Of a stretch of DNA of 64,000 nt, positions 12,386-25,040 are shown one piece after another; the stretch's first letter is position 1; each line of letters opens with the position of its first letter. The notes under the pieces were generated by a model. That model saw only the letters and a program-made list of their open reading frames with translations, was not told the origin of the DNA and made no database searches. Source of the DNA: Cardinalis cardinalis (taxonomy: Eukaryota; Chordata; Aves; Passeriformes; Cardinalidae); assembly GCA_014549065.1 (NCBI GenBank), contig JACDOX010000219.1:1008215-1072214 (forward strand), in the 5' to 3' direction. Made by a program: the position numbers and the translations under genes.

Positions 12386-15300
12386 CCCTGACTGGCGCTC
12401 AGGGCTGGGGCGGGGATGGGGCTGCGCCTACAAACATTTTTAAACCTTTCTCTGAGGGTGGGTTGGGGGCCAATGCCAGTGGAGGACACCACGTGGGATG
12501 CTCTTCATATCGGATTTGCCTCTACACAGCAAACCAGATGTGCAGTAAACTTGATGTGAATTGGGTTTCTTTTTCCTTTCTTTTTTGGGGAAGGGGAGGG
12601 TGAAGAGGCTGGGAGTGGGGCTGTTACTTTGAACCCTGCGTGGCAACCAGGGACATCCAAACCTTGTGGCAGTTTGTAAAGTTTTCACTCATGGTTTTCC
12701 TCCGTCTAGTGTTTTTCTTGCCCTTTTTTCCTCTCTCTTTTTTTTGTCCTTCCTTTTTAAGCAACCAAAACGTGCAAGAGGGTTTTTGGAACTAGCTGTA
12801 AATAGGTCACTGGGAAAGGCAAAATTTGTGCTGGTTTTTAATTGTCCTGTATTTCTGTGTTTTAATAGAAGCCTCAAAACAAGTTTTAAAAAACAGAAAG
12901 AAAAAAACATGCTAAAGGCAACAGTGTATAAGGATTGAAATCTCTCCCTGCGGGAGGCAGGAAGATCCCCAGGGTGCACAGGGTCTTGAGAGATCCCGTT
13001 GTAGAGTGACTGTCAGACCTGTGTTATTCACAAATCTGAGTGGTTTTGCATGTGTGTGGAGAGGGGGTGATGCAGTGTCGTGCAGATCTCAGGTCCCGTG
13101 GATACATGGATACTATGCTGAGTACACCAACACAACCACTGACCAAGGGCCATTGGGCCGGGGGAGGCTGCCAATCTATAGCCCCAGTGAAATGCTGCTG
13201 GAGCGGTGCTCATCTGGCAGGGCAGAGGCCACAGTTTTACAGGATGCAGCTGTTGCTGCTCTCCAGAGAAGCTGCTGTGTTTGGGATGGGAAGGATGCCG
13301 GCCCTTCAGCTGGAGAAACATGAAGAATCTGGGCTTCACAGATGGTAACGTGCTGGACCTGAAGGTCTTGACCAGCTCTGTCACCTCTACTCCCTTCTCT
13401 TCCCTTCATGCTGTGTCCCCTGTGGGCAAAATGATGTAGTGGGTAGGGACAGATGGGCTTTGAGGTGAGTGAGGTGATGCATTCCAGTGCTTCCAGGAGA
13501 GGCTAGCTGGGAACCCTGATCTTCTGCAGCCTTCCTACACCAGTCTATTACCCATCCATTACCCTTCACCACTGCGTCCTGCTTCTTTGCCATTGAATGC
13601 TTTCCCAGGTTTTCCTTGTGCTTGTCAGTCCTTCATCTGTAGAGTTTTGCAGGCAGTCTTCACTCCATGATAACCTGAGCTACTGGCAGCAGCCCTGCCC
13701 TGTGGCACAGGAGAGGTCCAGCTCTTGAAGAGGACCTGTCCTTGAGCGCAATACTCTACCTCAGCGATCAGTGTCAGCAGCATGGCCGTCATGTGCTTTA
13801 GACGGAAGAGGCCAAAGTTGAGTTGCAATCTCTCATTCCTAGGCTGGCAAGAGCATGCCATTTGGACAGCTCTGGCTTTTCTGGATGCACTCCACCCTCT
13901 CCATCCTGTACTCCATAAGGTCTTCCTGCATGCAGCTCTGATGGTCTTTCCCATGTTTTTTCACAGAGGGGACTGTGTCATGATGCATGCACGTTTCTGC
14001 ACACATCACAGTATCTCTGGATCTCTGTGAGGACTTGCAATTCCAGTATCCAGTGATGAACCTGAGGCACACAGTTGCTGGAGGAACACTGCTTGGAGGA
14101 TTACCTCTGCAGAGCCAGGGTTAACACACTACCTCTCTTATAACAGAGCTCATCTTTCCCAACTTGCTGTTGCCAGGAGGAGAGGGCTTTGGAAAGGGAG
14201 ATTGCCAAGTAGTGAGTGAACAGCAACACTTTTTATCAGGTTGCAAGCTGTTTGGAAAGGCTGGTGGGTGCTGAAATGTCAGCCCAGCAGTTGTCTTGAT
14301 CCAGTCTGTGAGAAGATGGAATCATAAAGTCCAGTTAGGAATACACTGAAGCTTTGGGGCATTTTGTAGTGCTGGGTGAGAAGCATGGGTTTGGATCTGA
14401 GGAAGGATCCTGCTCTAGTCTCCTGCTTTGTAGGGGTTTGTTTTATACAATGTGAGCAAGTAACATGGATTGAAGTGGTTAAACAGGAACAATCATGAGA
14501 AGTTCTCCTTCCTGCTGAGACAGTTGGAGCAGAAGAATAATCTTCAGCTCAGGCTTTGGACCTGACTTGTTAGCTGGTTGGATTCTTGATCCTTTCAGTG
14601 TGTGTTTCATGCGGGAGGACGTGGCTCAAGCAGATGTAGCTCTTTCTAAGCTTGACTTGCCTGAAAGGCTGTAGCTTCTCTTGGCTGCTCTTCAGGCTGT
14701 TGGCTGCTGGTAGCTTCTCATAAACATTCAAATACCAATTACAGTCCCAAACTTTGCTCATCACCTACCAGCAAGTCTTGGCTAATTTGAAGCCATAATA
14801 TTTTCTATATGGAAGTTTTTTTGTTTGCCTGTAGATAGCTGTTGTTTTAGCCTGGTTGAGCTCTCCATGTGTTTGTACTTTCCCTGTTGTCCCTTTTGCC
14901 CAGCCTGACACAGAAGTTACCTAGGGCTTGCAGTCCTCACTGTGTCAGCAGCGCATTGTCCCTGTATCAGCAGGAGCCTGCAGGCTTGTGGCACATGCTG
15001 TGCAGTGCTCAGAAGACTAGTGCTGAACGCTCACAGGGACATGGCAGTGTGATGCTATTTCTGCCTGGCAACAGGAGGAAGACCTGTCCTTCAGTGACCA
15101 ATTAGCCTTTTGATTCAGCAGCCCTGGATATATAAGGGATCCTGATGCTAGGTCAGAGCTGAGGACTCTGGAGCAGCAGTTGATGCTCTTCTGCAAAATC
15201 TCACTGCCCTGGAGCCAGCCCTACCCCTACCACTGTGATGGCTGAACAATGGGGAGAAGAAATGCTGCCTAACACCCCTGTGCCCTGGGCGCTGCTCCCA

Positions 15301-15684
15301 ACCATGTCTGTGAACAGCAGTGTGGCAGGAGTTCCTTTGGAGGCTCAGTGACAGCCAGTCCTTGTTAGACTTGGGCAAGGTTTGCCATCAGCTGGTTGCC
15401 CACTGCCGTGACCTGTGTCTAGTCTTGTGTCTTGTAGTTTATTGCTCAGCTCCTCACCTTGAGTTCTGTGTACTGACTCCACCTAATCACAGTAGAAGGT
15501 TTGCCAATCTTTTAGCCATGACTTTGCCATGTTTTTCCGGCTCCAAAAAAGCAAATGCTGGGAAACTGCATCTTTCAGTATGTTGGATAATCATACATCT
15601 GGAATTAGCTTTCACATTGAGGTAAAGTTGACTGACCTGTTCTCTGTCATCCCATGGAGAAACTTCCCCAGTCATTTTGTACCA

Positions 15685-15725
15685 TTATATAAATATATAT
15701 ATATAAATATAAATATATAAATACA
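15685..15725. repeat. AT-rich low-complexity tract (TATA/TAAATA)
   Basis: Imperfect TA and TAAA units run for about 40 bases just ahead of the proposed BCL9L polyadenylation signal. It is a plain low-complexity tract in the 3' UTR. Confidence 0.8.
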
Positions 15726-15831
15726 ATATGTGAAGACATCTTATTGGTTTTTATTTGAAACAATTTTTAGGCTTGTTTTTGGGTATCTGTGCTGCCTGTA
15801 ATGTATTGACCTGTTTTATAGGTGCCTTTTT

Positions 15832-15837
15832 ATTAAA
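15832..15837 (+). terminator. BCL9L: Candidate BCL9L poly(A) signal ATTAAA
   Basis: An ATTAAA hexamer is followed within 35 bases by TG/T-rich sequence. It lies about 3.4 kb beyond the stop codon. Transcript ends would be needed to confirm it. Confidence 0.5.
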
Positions 15838-16976
15838 AAGACAAATTTCAAGACGTGACCCTGTGCCTGTATTTTTCCACATGATTTTCCACTAGANTGC
15901 AGCAGAGAGAGAGAGTGTGCAAGGTGCTGGAAGGTTTGTGTGGGCATCGGGGGAGCCCCTTCTCTGCAGCACTCCCAGGCACACGTTCATTCATGCATTC
16001 CCTTACTTGCACTCACCCGTGCATGCTCCACTGCCTGCCACAGCCCTGTGATCACTGTGTGTGCATAGCAGGATGCTCTGCTGGAACCCCAGCTCTGTCT
16101 CCTGGGAGACTTGGTTGCCCTGCAGGAAATGCAGAGCAGTGTGCTGTTGTGAGGGTCTTCGTGTTCCCATCTTTGGGGTTGCCTTCATCAGAGACCAGGG
16201 CTTCCTCTGGTTTGCCTGTTGGAGCCTTGTTTGCAGAGCGCAGTCTGGGACTGGAGGTGCAGAGGCTGTGCTGTGGATGGTGGTGACATCACCTTCCCAC
16301 GCATCATCTCCCTACTTTCTGCAGAAGCCACCTTGGAGCTCCCCTTGGCTCAATCCCCCTTCCTGGTAGCCTGGGTGGGCAGGGTGCATCTGCCTTGGCA
16401 GCCCTGGCACAGGGAGAGCTCCGCTGGGGAGGATGAAGGTCTGCCCGAGGGCTGCAGGGGTGGCTTTGGCAGTGTGAGTACTTAGCAGGGAAACCCACTC
16501 TGGGGCAAGGTGGTGTGACAGCCGTGCAACCTTTGAGGAGACAGTAAGGATTTTGCTGAGTGGAAAGCAGAGCTTCCTCTGCAGTGAAGGAAAGTTCCTC
16601 TTGCTTTCTTCTTACCTATGTTCAGCAGGCTGGCTGCAGGCAGCTATGGGAGGAACAATGGCAACTCTTTGGGGAAGGTCTGCCAGCTCTGAGCCAAGCC
16701 ATTCCCAGGCTGTCTGGGCCAAATGTAGGTGTAAGGGCAGTTTTCCAGTCAGGTTAGCAGCTGCTGTAAAACTGAGGCAGGAGGTGCTGCAGTTAATGGA
16801 AGAGGCTCGGTAAAGCAGAGAGGTAATACAGGTCTGGACTGACTCTGAACACAGCAGAGCCTTCTGCGGCACTGGTGAAGGGGAGTCTGAGCAAGGTGCT
16901 CCTCTAAGCTCTTTGAGCAGAGCTTGTCAGAAAGGTGCCATCTGCCCACTTAGTCCTCTCTGATGCGTCTCCCTTG

Positions 16977-16982
16977 AATAAA
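16977..16982 (+). terminator. BCL9L: Candidate distal poly(A) signal AATAAA on the plus strand
   Basis: A canonical AATAAA lies 60 bases before two minus-strand poly(A) hexamers assigned to CXCR5. It could be the true BCL9L end or a longer 3' UTR variant. Confidence 0.4.
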
Positions 16983-17036
16983 GTGACGCAGTTACAGACA
17001 AAAGCTTACAAGCACTACACATGAGAAGATTGGTGT

Positions 17037-17054
17037 TTTATTCACCTGTTTATT
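17037..17054 (-). terminator. CXCR5: Paired candidate CXCR5 poly(A) signals (two TTTATT)
   Basis: TTTATT at 17037-17042 and again at 17049-17054 reads as two AATAAA hexamers on the minus strand. They lie about 2.1 kb beyond the CXCR5 stop codon, a reasonable 3' UTR length for this gene. Confidence 0.5.
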
Positions 17055-19133
17055 ACAGCTTACCTCAAAACTTCCTAAAGGTTTGTACATACCAGTGCAA
17101 AAAGCTATAGTAACAACAGATGTGTAGTCTGTTCACTCTCATTTGAGTGCAGATTTTCTTTTTACTTTGTGACCACTGTAAATATTTTGATTATTATTGA
17201 ATACTTTATTGTTTTTTTTCAATAACATTTTCATATTGTTGTTGTCACCATAACCTACTGGGGAGGTGTTTACAATGCTTCTACAATGGGTTTTCTCACT
17301 GGTACAAGTGTGGAGAACACAGTTGCAGGCTTAAGAGACTTGCCCTTCTCTGCTGCATGTATGTGCCTGAACAACCACAGCTGCCATTACTTGAAAGTTT
17401 CATCTTTGAAGATGCGGTGCTGCAGGAAATGGAGGACTGCCTTATACTAGATGAGTTTTCTCCTCAAGTCACAATGTGAGATCAAGCTATTGAGATCTCT
17501 GCCTGAGTCAGGCTGAGGTAATGTGGCCCCTTCCATACTGGCTGGTCTTTTTAGCAGGGCCCTTGAGTACTGTGAAGTTCACCTGGGACTGAGCCGTCTG
17601 CTAGTGGGATGAACTTCAGAAGTGAGGTTAGCATAAAATTCCTGTTGCCACAGGAGAACTAACATTGTTTTGACATTGCTTAAAGTGTGAGGTGAAGGGT
17701 AGAGGAGATTTTAAAGTGTGCATGTGAGGAGGGTGACATTAGTATATATGGCTCTCCTACAGTTCAGGCCACAGTACTCTTTAGGAACAGAAACGTCATG
17801 GAGCAGTGTTGTGGGCCCTCTGCCATGTTAAACTGTGACAAGACCTCCTAGGCAGCAGCAAGCTGTTTTGAGTCTGCTGGGGCTTCCCCACACACCAGCT
17901 TGTGGTGCAAGAATTAATGATGGGGAAAGCTGCTGCTCTCACTTTGAAGCAAATTGTCATCAAGCTGCCCTGATCTGAGCAGTTTCTGCATACTTGCAGT
18001 TCAGGGCAAGATCNCCACCCGGGTCTGTCCTCTGTACACCTGGATGCAGTTAATCTCTTGAAAGCCCTGTAGGTGCAGGTGGAGGAAAACTAACAGAAAG
18101 CATAGTGCAAACCAAAATGCCACATTTCCTCTAGCCTTGCTAAAAACAAAGGAGACTTTCCCTTACTCTGGGGCAGTGGGTCTCCTTGCTCTCAGAACCC
18201 ATAAATAGCCATAAAACTAGCTGCCAAAAAAAAAAAAAAGTTACACTCTCAGCTTTACAAGGCTGTGTGGTTTCTCTCCCCTGTGTGCACTCACAAGACA
18301 GAAGCCATCTCCTCAGACAGTGTTCCTCCTTAAAGGAAAACTTTTGCACAGCCAGGCATTTAGTTCAGCAGCTACTCACAGAAGATCATAACAGCAGNAA
18401 AACAGATTAAATGAATGGGGAAGGATGCAACTGGTGTCAGGAAAGGAGTCTGTGACAGTCAAATCTTTCAGTCTGTGGAAGGACCTCCTGGCATGAGCTG
18501 TGTTGGGAAGATGAGGGTGTTGTGGCGGGCTGGGGGGATGTTATGCAGCAGAAGGACAATGTTGCAGTCAAAGAATGTCCAGCACTGTGCACCCATGCTA
18601 TTGGATTGAGCTTTGCAGCCCCCATCAGTCCTACCTGCTTCTCTCCAGTTGTGATGGCCACTGAGTCCCACGGCTTCCCTTGTGCACGTGTACCAACCTT
18701 AGCTAGTGAAATAGAGACCTGTTTACTGACATGACTCATTTACTTGGCTGCACATTTTTCCTTAACCCTGGCACCCCAGTCCTGTGCCTGGCTTTGTGCA
18801 CAAGATGCTTGCAGTCCGTTTTTCAAGGGAGAGGTGGGAATGTCAGTTTCAACCCAGTTGAGTAACCATCTTCATCCAGCTCCACAAGAGTGACCATCAG
18901 ACATCCAGCATTCACCAACAGTTGCCAGATGGATCTTTACAAGTTTGCGAACCAGGAAGAGCCAAGCAAGGTGTCTGATGAGATTTGGGTGTTTGGTGGC
19001 TATTGGACCTGTTTCCTGAGGAGTGAATAAAGTTGTGGGGATGCTTGTGAAACTTGTAATTGAGACCACAGCAAGTGTGCCACTGGGAAGGAAAGACCCA
19101 GGCCAGTTCTGCCCCGCAGGCAGCCTTTCCCAG
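17055..19133 (-). other. CXCR5: CXCR5 3' untranslated region (inferred)
   Basis: Non-coding sequence between the CXCR5 stop codon and the minus-strand poly(A) hexamers. It includes an A13 run near 18227. No other gene was recognised. The UTR assignment rests only on position and the poly(A) hexamers. Confidence 0.5.
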
Positions 19134-22100
19134 CTAGAAAGTGGAGATGGAGGTGGTGTTGTCAGACTCTATCCCACTACCCTTCCTTGTCACCTCCAGG
19201 ATCTCTTGCAGGGTCTCCTGGCTTATGCAGCCAAGCTCCTGCAGGATCCGGAAGAAGTCATTACGGAACTTGACCCCAATAAAAGCGTAGAGGATGGGGT
19301 TGAGGCAGCAGTGTGTGAAGCCGATGGCCTCTGTCACCATGATGGCTGTGTCCAGTTGGTCTTCCAGGAGGCAGTTCTTGGTGAAGGCTTCTAGCTTGGT
19401 AAGTGTGTTCAGGAAGATGACAATGTGGTATGGGCTCCAGCACAGGAGGAAGATGCCTGTGACCAGGATGGCCACACGGACAGCTTTTCGCCTCTGCAGG
19501 CGCTGGGACTGACACAGTGCCCGGATGATGGCCATGTAGCAGTAACACATGACCAGCAGAGGCACAAAGAAGCCCACGGTGTGGTAGAGGAAGCGAGTTG
19601 CCAGCCATGCATTGTTTCCATCAATCCCAACTTCTGGAAAATAGCAAATGCTGCGATTGCTGTCATCTGTCCAGACTTCCATGAAGATGAGATCAGGTAA
19701 AGTCAGAAGCAATGAACAGAGCCAGACAGCTGTGCAGGTGAGGTGGATGGAGCGAGCTCTGCGTTTGCGGTAGGTGTGGATCGCATACACGATGGCCAGG
19801 TAACGGTCCACTGCGATGCACCCCAGCAGCATGCTACTGCAGTAGAAATTGATCTTGTGGACAGCACTGAGTATCTTACAGAGGAACCTCCCAAATACCC
19901 ACCCAGCCAGGCTCTCCACCACACTGAATGGGAAGGTGAGCAACAGTGCTAGGTTGGCGAGGGTGAGGTGGAAAAGGAAGTTTTCTGTGGTGGTACGAGA
20001 CCGCTTGAACCTCTCTAAAATGACCAGGACCAGAGCATTGCCCAGAGTCCCCAACACAAACATCAGCAGATAGATGAGGGGCATGAAGACCTTTCTGAAG
20101 GGGTCTCCCTGGTTGCCAACCACAGATGAGGCTGGGTTGAAGCAGAAGTAGCCCTCCAAAGAAGGGGTGGTGTTCTCAGCTTCATAGTAACCACTCAGCT
20201 CCACCTGGCTCTGGGGAACAGAGAGAGTCTTGTTAATGGAGGGGAGTTTCTCAACACAAGAACCCAGTCCCCCAGCTGCACCTGGCAGACCTAGAGCAGA
20301 GCACCCCCATGTCCTGCAGCCCACCTGCATCAGGAGGAGATGCTGTCTGCAGTGTGATGAGGCCACTCTCGTGTTGGAGGCTCCTCTACTGCCAAGAGGT
20401 GCAGCAGCAGGTGGAGAGGGTTTTCTCCATCTGTGACAGTGAGGGCTGCTCAGTCTATAATCTTTAACTGGAGTATTTGGGGATGTTTTGGTGTCCAATC
20501 AGATGATCAGTTTCATCTTGCCAAGTTAGCTGCTGGCAATTTTTGCTTTCTCACATAGAATGGAACCCTCTTCTACCAGCTTTCCTGATTTTTCCCACCA
20601 CTCAGACCCCAGACTGATATCCAGTAAGGGAAGTGCAATAGAGCTGCTGCAGATGTGACTTGCCCTTGGCTTGCTGTATCTTCTTGACCAGCCTGCATTC
20701 AGGCTGAAGCTGAGGGCAAGTCTCGAGTGCCAGGAAGCTGGAATTCTGTTCAGGATGAGCTCCCTGGATGGGGGTCATGCTTTAGCTGGCCTTGCACAAA
20801 AGAGAGCAGTGGAGGAGGCTTGTGGCAATATGAATATTGGTGACAACTGGGAAGAGCTCAGCAGCAGTCACCCTGAGGTCCCCCACCCACACCCTCTCTG
20901 GAAACTTATGCTGAGACTTCAGTGTTGACCACAGCGGAAGTCTCTGCTAATGCTTTCATACCTTTCACTGCCAGCTGCAGCAGTTTGCACCTGCTGCTCC
21001 TTCCCTCATCAGCCGAAGTTCCTGTCTAAAAATACCAGCCCTGCTTTACACAGTTTTAGACCTGATCTGGGGGGTTTTTGCTCACCCAAGGGGCTACAAA
21101 GCAAAATTACTGTGACCAGCCTGGACTTGTACCTAGCTAAGGAAGGGTGATTTATGTTTCTTCTCTCTCAGGCAGCTTTCCCTGGGTAATGCACTGGGTG
21201 CCTCTGCATATGACTGTGGGGGCTTATCTAAACTCCTCTGCTACTGAAACCACCTGCATGGTTCCAGGAGGAGCCTGGGCATGCTGATGGGGCATAAGTC
21301 TACGGGGCATTACCAAACTTGTAGAGCAGACAGCAGGCACAGGCAGNATCCAAGCAGTGGATGGTAGGAGGGTCCACTCCCCAGGAGTACTCCAGTTTCT
21401 CAAGGGAATGAGTCCTTGGGAAAAGTGTGGAATAACCCTGCCCAGCTCTTGCTAATCTAACTGTGGGGCTGCAAGCCTTTGGTGAGATGCATTTTGTATT
21501 ACTAAAGAACTTTTATTTTTCTGATTTAGGGTATGATTTTGGGCCTTAAAAGATCCCTCCCAGTTATTTTCCTACCCAGCTTCAAAGTATTTCCTGCCTA
21601 TTCTGTACCTGGACCTTTCAAGAGGAGTTAACAACACACACAGAAATCTGTGATGTGTTGGCCAAGGCCAGATCCTTGAACCTCTTTGATAAAAAGCAAA
21701 ACAACCTAAAAACCTTTGCAATTTTGTGTAGTGACCAAACCAGGCTGCTCAGGCAGTGCAGGTGACTGTGCTGAAAACCCCAAGCAAATTGTATGTTGGA
21801 ATGGGAAATTTCACTGGGGAGAGGTTGGACTTTGAAGGGAAAAATGAAATTATGGAAAATAGCAGGGTTTGCTGGCTGGGGTGTCAGTCCTCCCTTGGAG
21901 CCATGCCAGCACCATCGATGACAGTGGATGGGCAGCTTGGCTGGTGTTCAGTGGCTTTGGCTGCTGACCAGTTTCCAGCATCACCTGGTATTTGGAGCTG
22001 GAAGGGCAGAGGCTGAGTGCCACTATCAGACACCATCTGATTGCTGATGGGGAGCAGGTAGGGAGGGCTCTTACTGCAAACCACTCGTTGTGGGTAGGGG

Positions 22101-23513
22101 AAGCATATGTGGAGCTGTGTTTGAATCGTCCTTGCCTGCACCTCTGAGCAGAGCAGCACAGAGGGGTAGGAGTGGACAGAGATGAGTTGAAGACAAATAA
22201 AAGAGGATGAAAAATCAGAGTCTGGGCTGAGACAGGAAGGGCAGGGACCAGAGCTGCAGGAGATGCACTGAATATGACAAGCTGAGGCTTCTGGGAACTC
22301 TGCTGCAATTCTAGGACTGGAAGTGGGTGGCTGCCTGATCAGGGATGGGATAAGTCAACAGTGGGCATGCAGAGGGACCTTTGTACAGGTCTTCTGCATG
22401 AAGGGTAGGGCTTGCTCTTCCCTGGTGTGTAAGAAAAAAGCAGGAACAGAAAATTTGGTAACGACTGAATCCAACATTTCTCTTTTTGGAATAACTAATC
22501 CTGAGGTCTGCTGCAGGGAGCCACTGTAGTAAAAAAATTAATTCTGAGAAGCAATATTTGAAAACTAGGGTAATGAAAATGCTGCTGTGTCCTTGCCATT
22601 GGATAGCACAGCATACTCTATAAGGTGCAGCTGCTCTTTTTCACTTGTAAAGGCTGGGAAGAGAACTATGAGGTAGAATACCTAGTGTCATCATTCCCTG
22701 TTAGAAGTAGTACTTGCAATTTATCTTCCACTCTTTAAAAGTTCTCTCTTGTAAATATACTGCATGTTCCCCTTTCAGCAGAGTGCATGTGGAGCCTGTA
22801 CGTATGTGGAGCCAAATGTATGGAAGCTGCTACGTGGAGCAAGCAAGCAGGGTGGTCATACCAAGGGTTTTCACACATGGAGAGAGAAAACTGGGTTTGC
22901 TTGGGTATTCCAGTTGTCAAAGGAGACCAGATAAGGTGTACAGGGCTTTGCACACTGTACACAGTCATTTGTACCATTGAAGCCTGGTGCAAAAGGTGCC
23001 TGGCTCAGAATAAGTGTTTTATGCCCACACTGGGCTAATGGCTGTGCAGACAGCAGGGCAGCAGGAAGCAGAAGCTGGGAGAGGCTGGCAGCACAGGATA
23101 GGACTGCTGGAGCCTCACTCTCCAGGTGAGTCATCTGGCCCTTTGCAGAGCCTCTGCTCTGTGTCCTCATGCAAGGACAGTACTCAGGCTTAGTGCTTGC
23201 CAGTACAGGTCCTGTAGCTTCCCCAGCAGAATACCCAGAATCCCTGGATCCCAGTGGCTGTAGCCACACTATGCCAGCTCTCTGCAAGCAACAGCTTGTG
23301 GTCAAGTCTGGACTTAAGGGATGCAAGGACTGATTACACTGGCATAAGAAATGGCTCAGGCTCTGCCTCTGCCAACAGGAGGGTTAGAAGATGGGTGGCC
23401 AGAAACCTGGCCTTTCAGCCCACCCCAGCTCTAACTACCATCCCTGTTATCAAGCAAGGCCAAGCCCAACTCACCAAGTCATAGGTCTCTGAGGAGTAGC
23501 TGACAGGCCCCAT
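19134..23513 (-). CDS. CXCR5: C-X-C chemokine receptor type 5 (CXCL13 receptor)
   Basis: Class A GPCR for CXCL13 that guides B cells and follicular helper T cells into lymphoid follicles. Two coding exons on the minus strand: 23475-23513 (13 codons) and 19134-20210, joined in phase 0 across a 3,264-bp intron with GTGAGT donor and CCCAG acceptor. The total is 371 aa, against 372 in human. Visible features: acidic, tyrosine-bearing N-terminus with an N-glycosylation site (N26-T-T); seven hydrophobic segments; the conserved disulphide pair C124 and C202; DRYLAIVYAIH at 148; CWSPYH in TM6 at 270; NPILYAF at 317; and a Ser/Thr-rich tail ending STF. The start has a good context (A at -3, G at +4). 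The gene is tail-to-tail with BCL9L and head-to-head with DDX6, the same neighbours and relative orientations as in human. CXCR5 rather than CXCR3 or CXCR4 is favoured by this context and by the sequence. Confidence 0.95.
20211..23474 (-). other. CXCR5: CXCR5 intron 1
   Basis: Intron of 3,264 bp bounded by GT (23473-23474 on the plus strand) and AG (20211-20212). No further coding exon, RNA gene or clear mobile element was recognised inside it. Confidence 0.8.
23475..23513 (-). CDS. CXCR5: CXCR5 first coding exon (13 residues)
   Basis: Read on the minus strand, this 39-base exon encodes MGPVSYSSETYDL and ends at a GTGAGT donor. It splices in phase 0 to the exon beginning SQVELSGYYEAEN. The two-exon layout with a very short N-terminal coding exon is typical of CXCR5 and several other chemokine receptors. 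The exon adds a tyrosine-rich stretch suited to sulfation. Confidence 0.88.
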
Positions 23514-25040
23514 GGTTTGAGGGGCACGATCCGTCTCTCCTCCAGAAATTGCGACAAAGTTCTTTTCTGGGGTGGAGTTAATCATTTAAGTGAGCGGGGA
23601 GGGGCACAGAATGTAACAATAGAGTATTTGCAAGGCAAATGAGCTCCAGGCATAGAGTGACCTGATTGATGTAAAGATTANCATCTAGTTTTATCATCTT
23701 TTTACTAGTGCTGTAAGTTGACTTTTAAAGTACAGTTTTAAGAGTCCATACTCCTTTGGTCTATACTGCAGAAGATCAAGAACATCTTTAGGTCTTCCCT
23801 GGAATCCTTCTTGCCCACAGCTGTCCTTGTTACAGGTGGTCCGAAAGGCTTTAGAAAGGTCTGTGCTAAGGACCACCCTTACCAGAAACCTCCTGGATCC
23901 AGGCACTTCTCTGGAGCTGTGCAGGACTTTGAAGCATGGGTATGATCATCACCCTCTGCCTTGGGGTCCTCCTGGCTGCTTTAACCCCATTGACTTGTAG
24001 TTGCCTTCTGCTCCTTCTTCTGCTGCTTCACCCCTCGTCTGGGCTTGGGGAAGTGTGCGGTGGCTTGCACAAGAAAGTAAGGCCTTGGCAGCCACACTGC
24101 AAGTCTAGAGCAGGGCTAGCAGGGGCTGGGCAGCTTGACTTCACAAGGGTAACAAAGGAGAATCAGGACGGGAAATCAAGATTTTCTCTGCTCGGGGAAA
24201 TGGGCATTTTGTTCAGTGATGTCACAGCAACAGACTCACAGTGAGAATGCCCCGGTCTGAGTCAGCAGAGTAGGATGGCATTGCAGCTGGCATTTTGGCA
24301 GAAAGCTTTGCCTGTGCGAGCAGCTGAGGTGGTTTGACAAGCAGAGTTCTTGTCCTCCTCTTGTCTAGATGCAGCTGCATCAAGGCCTCTCTACCAGCAA
24401 GGACTCTGGTGGGACTTTGGACTAGTGAAGGAGNACGTGGTGTTATTCTCATGAGCACTGCTGGATTACAACCACTCCTGTTTCTTAGATCCCGACTTGT
24501 TGGGCACCTGCTGCCCAGAGGATGTCGCTGTCCTCCCCTGGTTTGAGGACTTCTGTGTGCACCTGCACGTGCTCATCAGCTTCTGGGCACTGTTTCTCCT
24601 GAGAGGATGGAGAGCAGCAAAACCGGAGGGAGGCCGTAGGGAGCTCCCACTGTGCCTCACTGACAGGGAGAACACAGCCCTCTGCTGCAAGAGCTGAGGG
24701 GTAAGGCGAGTGGGGGATCACTGGGCCCGGGAGACACAGAGGTCAGGAAGGATGTTCTCAACCAGCTACAACTGGAGGGTGGAGCTTGTGCTTTTGCTGC
24801 TGAGGGTGGAAAAACAACAACCTAGAGAGAGCTGTAGATGTGAGGAACTAGATAAAACAGGGAATGTTCTTGTCCTTTTGCATGTATTTTGGAAAAACAT
24901 TTGAAGAAAAAACTGTCTGCAAAGCAGTAACTACTAAGATTACACTCCCATTGTGTCTCGCTTTGTCAAAATCCACGTCTAAGTAACACCTTCTAAAAAC
25001 AAACGCCAATCCTCGGCCTGTCACGATCGGTGGTTACGAC
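23514..25040. other. Intergenic region between CXCR5 and DDX6 (head-to-head)
   Basis: Contains the CXCR5 5' UTR and promoter, running leftward, and the approach to the DDX6 CpG island, running rightward. I see no convincing TATA box and no other gene. Regulatory elements for either gene may be here but cannot be named from sequence alone. Confidence 0.6.

Larger units (their letters stand above)
12386..15860 (+). other. BCL9L: BCL9L 3' untranslated region
   Basis: Non-coding sequence follows the TAA at 12383-12385. It has no credible reading frame and no splice-supported exon. An ATTAAA at 15832-15837, with T/G-rich sequence beyond, is a plausible distal cleavage signal and gives a 3' UTR of about 3.5 kb. 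A canonical AATAAA further on, at 16977, could extend it to about 17.0 kb. The end point is inference. Confidence 0.6.

Noticed and set aside
14129..14135. let-7 seed match (CTACCTC) in the BCL9L 3' UTR
   Set aside because: A single 7-mer is expected by chance fairly often in a 3.5-kb UTR, and conservation cannot be checked here.
23936..24244. 102-codon frame with a signal-peptide-like Leu run
   Set aside because: No recognisable domain, no splice support and no conserved gene expected between CXCR5 and DDX6. The Leu run comes from CTT/CTG-rich DNA.
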